This document shows, one piece after another, positions 1 to 4,534 of a stretch of DNA of 9,608 nt. The translations under genes were made by a program, and so were the position numbers. Positions within the stretch are counted from its first letter, which is position 1; every line of letters starts with the position of its first letter. Source of the stretch: an uncultured Clostridia bacterium. GTDB taxonomy: Bacteria > Bacillota > Clostridia > Oscillospirales > CAG-272. A model generated the notes under the pieces. That model was not told the DNA's origin. It did no database searches and saw only the letters and a list, made by a program, of their open reading frames with translations. Location: contig CANQMJ010000091.1 of NCBI GenBank assembly GCA_947624945.1, positions 1 through 9,608 of the forward strand. Direction: 5' to 3'.

Positions 1-399
1 GGACAGGATCAGCCACCAGCTTTTGATTCCAAACCGTCTGGACTCCATGGCTATTCGGATTTTGAACAGACCGTCAAGCAGAATGGAAATCCCAAGAGCA
101 ATGCAGATAAATACCATCAGATTTTTCGGGTTAAAAAGGACGATCACGCCGAGTATGATCATCAGTATCCCGAATTCCAAATCGAACTGGAATGCCAATC
201 GGAATAGATCCTTTGAAAAATAGCCGATCAGCTTGACAATGCCGAAAAGGATCATTGCAACGCCGATACAAACGCCGATTATTTCCGTTGAGATTCCGGG
301 CATGGCAATAAAGAGAATGCCTGCAGCGCAAAACAGGACGGACATAACGATGTATCCGGTTTTCGCAATTTTCATTGGTACTACAGATCGCATCTTCAT
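1..399 (-). CDS. DUF308/HdeD-family integral membrane protein, N-terminal 133 residues (cut by window edge)
   Basis: Reading the minus strand from the ATG at 399 gives 133 uninterrupted codons running off the window at position 1; a strong AAAGGAGGT site (408-416) lies 8 nt upstream of the start. The protein begins MKMRSVVPMKIAK and then consists of closely packed hydrophobic segments at about residues 14-35, 38-60, 72-91 and 94-113, with a fifth beginning near 127. The segments carry the repeated small-residue pattern typical of the DUF308 (HdeD) family, for example ILFGIVKLIGYF and GILMIILGVIVLFNPKN. Family knowledge: HdeD of E. coli is linked to acid resistance, but most members in Clostridia have no known function. 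It lies downstream of a TetR gene on the same strand, and its promoter region holds a TTGATT/AATCAA dyad, so control by that regulator is plausible. The C-terminus lies outside the window. I am confident of the gene and family; the role is unknown. Confidence 0.85.
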   Translation of the reverse strand, partial: MKMRSVVPMKIAKTGYIVMSVLFCAAGILFIAMPGISTEIIGVCIGVAMILFGIVKLIGYFSKDLFRLAFQFDLEFGILMIILGVIVLFNPKNLMVFICIALGISILLDGLFKIRIAMESRRFGIKSWWLILS

Positions 400-407
400 A
401 GAAGCAA

Positions 408-416
408 ACCTCCTTT
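408..416 (-). promoter_or_regulatory. Ribosome binding site of the DUF308 gene
   Basis: AAAGGAGGT on the minus strand, 8 nt before the ATG at 399. It is a near-perfect Shine-Dalgarno sequence and fixes both the frame and the start of this edge-truncated gene. Confidence 0.85.
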
Positions 417-422
417 GCTCGT

Positions 423-459
423 TTGATTCTATTGTAATCAAGCTGTTTTAATTTGCATA
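423..459 (-). promoter_or_regulatory. Possible promoter and operator of the DUF308 gene
   Basis: On the minus strand a -10-like TACAAT lies at 431-436, with only a weak -35 (TATGCA, 454-459) at 17 bp. The -10 overlaps an inverted repeat, TTGATT (423-428) and AATCAA (436-441) separated by 7 bp. A dyad over a -10 is a classic place for a repressor such as the neighbouring TetR protein. The promoter is weak by sequence and the operator role is inference. Confidence 0.35.
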
Positions 460-465
460 CAGACA

Positions 466-500
466 TAAAAAGTCTCGCGTCCGATAATCAGACACGGGAC
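466..500 (-). terminator. Probable rho-independent terminator after the TetR gene
   Basis: On the minus strand the arms GTCCCGTGTC (500-491) and GACGCGAGAC (481-472) pair at 9 of 10 positions, with one G-U wobble and one mismatch, around a 9-nt loop. The run TTTTTATGT follows (471-463). It sits 46 bp after the TetR stop, so the TetR transcript probably ends here and the DUF308 gene needs its own promoter. Confidence 0.6.
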
Positions 501-545
501 ATAAGAATGAACGATTTATAGGCAAACGATTCTGTTTGACTGACT

Positions 546-1103
546 TTAAGATTCAACACAGCACAAAATCATCTCTTCGATCAGCCCCTTTTTGATTTCC
601 AAAAGGCGCGAAAGCATGCCTCGGATATCATCGTTCATACCGTTTTTCAGCCATCTGGAAAAGATGCCGAAGGCCAGACCGGACAGATACTCTTTCACGA
701 TGAAAAGGTCGCTTTCCCGAACCTTTTTCCCGCGCAGGACAGATGAAACATAAGCATTTATCGTATGATCACAGACTTTCCATAAGTACATCTCATAGAT
801 TTCCCGATTTGCCGAGTGATAAATATGCAGTACCGCGCGCTTTTTTGCAAGCGCCAGCGTAATCGCCGCGTCCAGACAGTCTTCAAATTTTTCTATCGTG
901 GGATAGGACTGAATGATTTTTGCGGCGTCCTCCTCCACAATACTTTCAATGAGTTTCGGCATATCCTCGAAGTAATAGTAAAAGGTGTTGCGATTGATGC
1001 CGCAATCCGCTACAATATCCTTCACCGTAATTTTGGACAGAGGCCGTTCCGTCAGTAATTTCAGAAAGGACTCTTGAATTGCTTTCTTTGTAAAGTTAGC
1101 CAT
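546..1103 (-). CDS. TetR/AcrR-family transcriptional regulator
   Basis: This is a 185-aa DNA-binding repressor-type protein. The N-terminal TetR helix-turn-helix is clear at about residues 8-52: the stretch KITVKDIVADCGINRNTFYY (24-43) has the expected pattern of two helices, with the aromatic cluster YYYF at the end of the recognition helix. The rest (about 60-185) is all-helical and fits the variable ligand-binding and dimerisation half of the DhaS-like Firmicutes subgroup. The length is normal for the family. The start at 1103 is supported by AGGAGG (1111-1116) 7 nt upstream. The gene is followed by a hairpin at 466-500 and then a DUF308 membrane-protein gene on the same strand, a plausible target. 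The upstream region carries overlapping dyads suitable for autorepression. GC and codon use are lower and different from the genes right of 1526: only 2 of 19 Ile codons are ATA. The inducer cannot be told from sequence. Confidence 0.9.
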   Translation of the reverse strand: MANFTKKAIQESFLKLLTERPLSKITVKDIVADCGINRNTFYYYFEDMPKLIESIVEEDAAKIIQSYPTIEKFEDCLDAAITLALAKKRAVLHIYHSANREIYEMYLWKVCDHTINAYVSSVLRGKKVRESDLFIVKEYLSGLAFGIFSRWLKNGMNDDIRGMLSRLLEIKKGLIEEMILCCVES

Positions 1104-1142
1104 TTTTGTGCCTCCTGCGGGGTTGATTTATACCGCATCTTC

Positions 1143-1181
1143 AATACGGTACTATAATGCGTATTATAACACACATATGTG
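1143..1181 (-). promoter_or_regulatory. Promoter/operator region of the TetR gene
   Basis: On the minus strand TATAAT at 1163-1168 is a good -10 box about 60 bp before the ATG; the -35 region (about 1186-1191) is poor. The -10 is one arm of TATAAT-GCGT-ATTATA (1153-1168), so a perfect TATAAT occurs on both strands. A longer dyad, AATACG (1143-1148) and CGTATT (1160-1165), encloses it, and a perfect 10-bp palindrome CACATATGTG lies at 1172-1181. Such symmetry around the start region fits autoregulation by the TetR protein. The dyads are seen directly; operator function is inference. Confidence 0.5.
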
Positions 1182-1452
1182 AAAAAATCTACTACCGGTT
1201 AATATGGCTACATATTTTTCCACTATAGCTGATGCTCCGTAGAGTTATGGCTATAACTCCCGATATGTTGTTTGTAAGCGTGGATTGTTGGTGTGGTATC
1301 AAAAACTTGTTGAGCTGAAACGCGAAAAATCAACCACAGATTGAAAAGTTATCATATACTTTACGTATTATCGCCGAAATGCATAACGATGCTGCCTTCT
1401 AAACCTCAACCGGCTTGAACAACGGTTAAATTTCACCTTGCCGAACGGTCTA

Positions 1453-1520
1453 TGTACAAACGGCGTGCTGCGTGATAATATAATACCGTAAGCCGGCTGC
1501 ACACTCACAAAAACGGAGGA
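1453..1520 (+). promoter_or_regulatory. Possible promoter and ribosome binding site of the XRE regulator gene
   Basis: A perfect TATAAT lies at 1479-1484, overlapping GATAAT at 1474-1479. No good -35 exists at 16-18 bp; TGTACA at 1453-1458 is the nearest candidate (15 bp from GATAAT, 20 bp from TATAAT). CGGAGGA at 1514-1520 is a good Shine-Dalgarno site 5 nt before the ATG at 1526. The ribosome binding site is secure, the promoter only moderately so. Confidence 0.45.
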
Positions 1521-1525
1521 TCACA

Positions 1526-2692
1526 ATGAACAACATCACGATAGGCGAAAACATACGACGTCTGCGCCGCGAACGCTCGATGACGCAGGAGCATCTCGCG
1601 GAGCTCATGGGCGTGTCATGCACCGCCGTGTCAAAATGGGAGTCCGCATGCACGTACCCCGACATAACTGCGCTCATACCGCTGTCCGAGATATTCGGCG
1701 TCACCGTCGACGAGCTTTTGGGCAGCAAAAAGAGCGAGCGCGAGGCGCGGCTCGACGAGGTAAAATCGACGCTTCGCCATATACAGCACGACGACAGACA
1801 GTCCGACGAAGCATATCTCGACTACGCACGGCAGGCGACGGCGGAATTTCCCGCGGACGAATACCTGAAATACGAGCTCGCATGGGCGCTTCGCTGCCGA
1901 GTCGTATTCTCGCGCGACCTCGACGGGGAGACTAAGGAAAAGCTGACCGACGAAGCAGAAAAGATACTTCTCCGCCTCGCCGACACAGCGGTTGATGAGA
2001 CGATCCGTATCAAAACGGCTTATTCGCTCTGCGAGCTTTATTCGCAGCTCAGACACGACGCAAAGCGCGCGGCGGAAGTCGCGGACCGACTGCCCGAGCT
2101 CGAATACAGCCGCGAAGTTGTAAAAGCCGACGCCATAGGATGCTGCAGCGAAGACGCAGAGTCGAAAAAGCTCGCAAAACGCTGCCGCGAGGAGGCGACT
2201 CTCGCGCTCACAAAGGCGCTGTGCACCAACATAGAGGCATACGCCACGCTTACCGACGACGATGACGTCATAGTAACGGCGCTTGCATCGTCAAATACGA
2301 TATGGCGGACCGTTTTCGGCGGCGATATCAAGTGGCAGGACCTCTTACGCAGCGTCGCGGGCAATCATCTGTCAACGGCACGCGCATATGCAAGGCGCGG
2401 CAGGCAAGACGATGCCGCGGACTCGCTCGATGAAATGATGCGCTGCGTAAACCGCGCGGCGGAGCTTTATCGTACGGACTGTGGCGATACGTATGCGTCG
2501 GCGCTGCCCGGCTCGCTCGAATACAGGCGCGGCGAAAAGCTCATCGAGGAGGACATATTCCGCGATCAAATCGCCTATAAGCTGCGAGGCATGGACGCCT
2601 CGGAGCTCGACTGCATCCGCGGCACCGACCGATTCCGCGCCGTCAAAGAGCGTCTCCGGTCGCTTGCAAAGGACGCGGCGGCACCGGTATGA
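1526..2692 (+). CDS. XRE-family (Cro/CI-type HTH) transcriptional regulator with long C-terminal region
   Basis: This 388-aa protein starts with a textbook HTH_3 domain at residues 6-62: the two DNA-contact helices fall in MTQEHLAELMGVSCTAVSKW (19-38), followed by the family signature ending FGVTVDELLG. The remaining 320 or so residues are charged, helical and rich in Ala, Glu, Arg and Leu. They resemble the TPR-like C-terminal halves of many clostridial XRE regulators, but I see no clear repeat unit, catalytic motif or membrane segment. Family knowledge: such proteins often control neighbouring or distant genes in response to a peptide or a protein partner; the target here is unknown. The gene is alone on the plus strand, converging on a three-gene minus-strand operon across a shared terminator palindrome. 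It is GC-rich yet uses ATA for 12 of its 19 Ile codons, unlike the TetR gene to the left. Confidence is high for the DNA-binding domain and low for the C-terminal role. Confidence 0.9.
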   Translation: MNNITIGENIRRLRRERSMTQEHLAELMGVSCTAVSKWESACTYPDITALIPLSEIFGVTVDELLGSKKSEREARLDEVKSTLRHIQHDDRQSDEAYLDYARQATAEFPADEYLKYELAWALRCRVVFSRDLDGETKEKLTDEAEKILLRLADTAVDETIRIKTAYSLCELYSQLRHDAKRAAEVADRLPELEYSREVVKADAIGCCSEDAESKKLAKRCREEATLALTKALCTNIEAYATLTDDDDVIVTALASSNTIWRTVFGGDIKWQDLLRSVAGNHLSTARAYARRGRQDDAADSLDEMMRCVNRAAELYRTDCGDTYASALPGSLEYRRGEKLIEEDIFRDQIAYKLRGMDASELDCIRGTDRFRAVKERLRSLAKDAAAPV

Positions 2693-2701
2693 TCGACTTA
2701 T

Positions 2702-2733
2702 GCAAAATGACCCGCGATCGCGGGTCATTTTGC
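2702..2733. terminator. Perfect 32-bp palindrome, bidirectional rho-independent terminator
   Basis: The half-site GCAAAATGACCCGCGA (2702-2717) is followed at once by its exact reverse complement (2718-2733). The GC-rich centre is flanked by AAAA on one side and TTTT on the other, so either strand gives a stem followed by U residues. It lies 10 bp after the stop of the plus-strand XRE gene and about 50 bp after the stop of the convergent minus-strand YkgJ gene, as expected for a terminator serving both. The U-tract is short (four), so strength is uncertain. Confidence 0.8.
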
Positions 2734-2783
2734 TTGTAGTGCGTATGTGCGACGCTTAACGAATCAAAAACATCGTTTTTCCG

Positions 2784-3134
2784 TCAGCTTTTTATCGTCC
2801 GTTTTAATTCCCCGATCTCCATGTTTCTGAATTTGTTATACTCGCGTACTAATGCAAACGTGTCCTCTTCCGAAAGAAATCTTTCCGGCGTGCATTTTTC
2901 ACACTTCAACAAAACGCTCGTCCCGTACAGTCTGCATACGAACGGGCGCTTTTCATATATCGAGCAGCGGCCGTTTTTCAGATGTCGGCATTTGCCCTTC
3001 CACTCATATCCGCCCATGTTTTTCTCCTCGCTCGGCGAAAACTGTATCATATCCTTGCAGCATTTGCAGCAGTCGGGACTGCATACGGACGCCGATATTT
3101 TTTCGTATAATTCTTTTATTTCTCTTTCAAACAT
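2784..3134 (-). CDS. YkgJ-family cysteine-cluster protein (putative metal-chelating domain)
   Basis: This is a 116-aa protein of the YkgJ/CxxCxxCC family (PF03692 type), often labelled a zinc- or iron-chelating domain; no reaction is established for the small stand-alone members. Visible are the N-terminal cluster CSPDCCKCC (residues 18-26) and the second signature from C49 to C67, including CRHLKNGRCSIY and KRPFVCRLYG, plus an extra CEKC pair (78-81). All conserved Cys of the family pattern are present. The start at 3134 is preferred because GGAG (3141-3144) lies 6 nt before it; an in-frame ATG four codons upstream (3146) has no ribosome binding site. It is the last gene of the operon, 41 bp after the ArsR stop, and ends before the shared terminator. 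Its GC looks lower than that of its operon partners, so it may have a different history. Other possibilities include a role in Fe-S or metal handling. Confidence 0.85.
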   Translation of the reverse strand: MFEREIKELYEKISASVCSPDCCKCCKDMIQFSPSEEKNMGGYEWKGKCRHLKNGRCSIYEKRPFVCRLYGTSVLLKCEKCTPERFLSEEDTFALVREYNKFRNMEIGELKRTIKS

Positions 3135-3140
3135 ATGTGT

Positions 3141-3144
3141 CTCC
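3141..3144 (-). promoter_or_regulatory. Ribosome binding site that decides the YkgJ start
   Basis: GGAG on the minus strand lies 6 nt before the ATG at 3134 and inside the first codons of the alternative start at 3146. It supports the shorter protein by four residues. Confidence 0.55.
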
Positions 3145-3175
3145 ATATCTGCATGATTTGCAGTAAAATAATGCC

Positions 3176-3733
3176 TCAGCCGTCGGTTTTGTGATAAAGC
3201 TCGACGCCGCTTTCATGCTCGCGCGCGAGCAGCCCGAACGATATCATCTCGCGCCTGATAAGGCAGTAGTCGTCGTAATACTTCTTTATGTGTTCGTTGA
3301 TCTCAAGCTCCGTGTAGGCGTCTTTATCGTCAAGCTCCGAGATGATGCGGCGCAGGACGACCTCGCGCTTTTTGTTCTGCGACGGAAGATGCGTCAGCCT
3401 GCCGAACGGCATAAACGTGTTTATCACGCCGTCGCGGTATGCGGCATCGTCGTCGACCGGCGGCGCGGCGTCGGCGACGAGCTCCGCGAGCGTCGCGGAA
3501 AGCGCGCCCGGGACGAGCGAATATATCATGTAAAACTGCGTCCTGTGGCACTCGACAAGTCCCGCTTCCTCTAATCTTTTTAAGTGATGACTGACGGTGG
3601 CGCTCGTCAGTCCGAGTCGGCTTGCGATAAGCTCCACATACGATTCGCCCCTCATAAGCATGCCGACGATCTTAAGGCGCGAGCTGTCGCCGAGCGCTTT
3701 GAAAACATCGAGCGCGCCTGATGTTCTGTCCAT
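3176..3733 (-). CDS. ArsR-family HTH regulator fused to a DUF2087 domain
   Basis: This is a 185-aa repressor-type protein. Residues about 6-75 form an ArsR winged helix: ALGDSSRLKIVGML (residues 13-26) is the usual first helix, TSATVSHHLKRLEEAGLVEC (43-62) the recognition helix and turn, followed by a short wing. Residues about 105-181 match DUF2087, with FMPFGRLTHLP, the KKR element (121-123), YTELEINEHI and a double-Arg element LIRRE. DUF2087 is commonly found with HTH domains and its ligand is unknown. The metal-binding ELCVC motif of classical ArsR/SmtB sensors is absent (the equivalent stretch is VELIASRLG), so arsenic or cadmium sensing through that site is unlikely. The start at 3733 is chosen because AGGGAGG (3741-3747) lies 7 nt upstream; an open frame extends 17 codons further but overlaps the preceding gene. 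It begins 2 nt after the stop of the upstream unknown gene, implying translational coupling. It probably regulates its own operon. Confidence 0.9.
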   Translation of the reverse strand: MDRTSGALDVFKALGDSSRLKIVGMLMRGESYVELIASRLGLTSATVSHHLKRLEEAGLVECHRTQFYMIYSLVPGALSATLAELVADAAPPVDDDAAYRDGVINTFMPFGRLTHLPSQNKKREVVLRRIISELDDKDAYTELEINEHIKKYYDDYCLIRREMISFGLLAREHESGVELYHKTDG

Positions 3734-3735
3734 CG

Positions 3736-4332
3736 TCACGCCTCCCTTTTGTATTTTTCGGCGGGATGCACGTCGTAGCTCCACTTTTCAAACGGGAGCG
3801 CGCCGTTTTCGCGGTACCATAAAAGCCAGTCGCGGCAGACGGAATATATGGCGTCGACGATGACGTTCGCCTCGAACGCGCGCTCGGGACGTCCGCTCTC
3901 ATACGATGATGCGATCTCCGCCTCGCGCTTGTCGAGCATGGCGTTGTGCAAAAACCACGTCCCGTATGCAAAGAAAGCGAATACGCCGAGATCGTCGGGC
4001 GAAAGCTCGGAAAGCGCGTCCTCAAGGCCGTCCGTGATATGCTCCCGGCGGAGCATCGTCATGCGCTGCGCGACGAGCTCCCCGACCGTTTTCGCATCCC
4101 ACGTCATGCCTACGAAGGATGCGCAGTGCTTCGCCATGCGCCCGGCGATCGTCAGCGTGCGGCGGCGCAGGTCGTTTTCAGGCTTGAGCGCCGCAAGCTC
4201 TGAGGAGTACTTTTCCGCGTGAGTCTCCGCGATATCGGAAAGCGCGCGATACGCCTTTATCGTCTTTGCATACTCCGCCGCGTCCGTCATCCGACAAAGA
4301 CGGTCGTATGTTATTTTGCTTGTGTTGTCCAT
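3736..4332 (-). CDS. Uncharacterised soluble protein, first gene of the ArsR-DUF2087 operon
   Basis: I do not recognise the family of this 198-aa protein. It is mostly helical, has no signal peptide or membrane segment, and is rich in Ala, Glu and Arg. Points that may be conserved are the aromatic block DDLGVFAFFAYGTWFLHNAM (residues 112-131) and the C-terminal stretch CRDWLLWYRENGALPFEKWS, which is unusually rich in Trp and Tyr. Two or three internal cysteines show no clear metal pattern. The gene is certainly real: AAGGAG lies 7 nt before the ATG at 4332, it follows a near-consensus promoter, and its stop at 3736 is only 2 nt before the ArsR start. The tight coupling suggests it is the partner, target or ligand source of the ArsR-DUF2087 regulator. 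Whether it is an enzyme, a binding protein or a co-regulator cannot be told from the sequence. Confidence 0.8.
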   Translation of the reverse strand: MDNTSKITYDRLCRMTDAAEYAKTIKAYRALSDIAETHAEKYSSELAALKPENDLRRRTLTIAGRMAKHCASFVGMTWDAKTVGELVAQRMTMLRREHITDGLEDALSELSPDDLGVFAFFAYGTWFLHNAMLDKREAEIASSYESGRPERAFEANVIVDAIYSVCRDWLLWYRENGALPFEKWSYDVHPAEKYKREA

Positions 4333-4383
4333 GTTTTTCTCCTTTTTTATGTTTTATTCCGTTTCGATTATGATACAGATCTG

Positions 4384-4396
4384 CAAAACTGTTTTG
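4384..4396. repeat. 13-bp palindrome CAAAACTGTTTTG in the leader of the ArsR operon
   Basis: CAAAAC and GTTTTG flank a single central T. The site lies about 20-30 nt downstream of the predicted transcription start (about 4415), so it could be a second regulator site or part of a leader structure. On the minus strand it reads GTCAAAAC, sharing TCAAAA with the upstream 9-4-9 dyad. Confidence 0.4.
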
Positions 4397-4421
4397 ACGA
4401 ACGTCTAATCGGATTGAACAC

Positions 4422-4450
4422 AGTATACACCACACACACGGGTTTGTCAA
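4422..4450 (-). promoter_or_regulatory. Strong sigma-A-type promoter of the three-gene ArsR operon
   Basis: On the minus strand a perfect TTGACA (-35, 4445-4450) is followed after exactly 17 bp by TATACT (-10, 4422-4427), one base from consensus. The start of transcription should be near 4415, giving a leader of about 80 nt before the ATG at 4332. It is the best promoter in the window. Confidence 0.9.
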
Positions 4451-4454
4451 GATG

Positions 4455-4476
4455 TATTTTGATATTCATCAAAATA
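4455..4476. promoter_or_regulatory. Perfect 9-4-9 inverted repeat, candidate ArsR operator
   Basis: TATTTTGAT (4455-4463) and ATCAAAATA (4468-4476) are exact reverse complements separated by 4 bp, starting 5 bp upstream of the -35 box. Size, symmetry and AT-rich TGA/TCA centre fit the sites bound by ArsR-family dimers. Binding by the operon's own ArsR-DUF2087 protein is inference. Further TCAAAA half-sites lie at about 4490-4496 and in the leader palindrome. Confidence 0.55.
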
Positions 4477-4498
4477 ATTTTCGTGCTTTTTGACATAC

Positions 4499-4527
4499 AA
4501 AAAACAGGGGCCGCGCCCCTGTTTTTG
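4499..4527 (-). terminator. Rho-independent terminator of the GH35-GH2 transcript
   Basis: On the minus strand AAAAACAGGGGC (4526-4515) pairs with GCCCCTGTTTTT (4511-4500) around a 3-nt loop (GCG, 4514-4512), and the T-run extends the stem's 3' side. It begins 8 bp after the GH2 stop at 4535. The hairpin has A and T tracts on both sides, but no plus-strand gene ends here. Confidence 0.9.
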
Positions 4528-4534
4528 TTTTGCC

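Larger units (their letters stand above)
1104..1525. other. 422-bp gene-free, AT-rich intergenic stretch with small palindromes
   Basis: No gene with a start, ribosome binding site and recognisable product was found on either strand here. Its left part holds the TetR promoter and its right part the XRE-gene promoter. Between them are two dyads that share the core TATGGCTA: ATATG-GCTA-CATAT at 1202-1215 and GAGTTAT-GGCT-ATAACTC at 1242-1259. No T-run follows the second hairpin, so it is not a normal terminator. Base composition and codon use change across this stretch. Confidence 0.6.

Noticed and set aside
131..466. 111-codon minus-strand open frame near the left edge
   Set aside because: It is in a different frame from the convincing DUF308 membrane protein, lacks a ribosome binding site and has no hydrophobic segments.
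1242..1259. Hairpin GAGTTAT/ATAACTC as a terminator
   Set aside because: It is AT-rich, no T-run follows on either strand, and no gene ends near it.
1243..1341. Short open stretch in the intergenic region encoding about 32 residues, with the basic end KLVELKREKSTTD
   Set aside because: It has no clear start codon or ribosome binding site and I recognise no parent protein, so I do not call a gene or pseudogene.
1631..2056. 141-codon minus-strand open frame inside the XRE gene
   Set aside because: It lies wholly within a gene with a recognised DNA-binding domain and has no start signals of its own.
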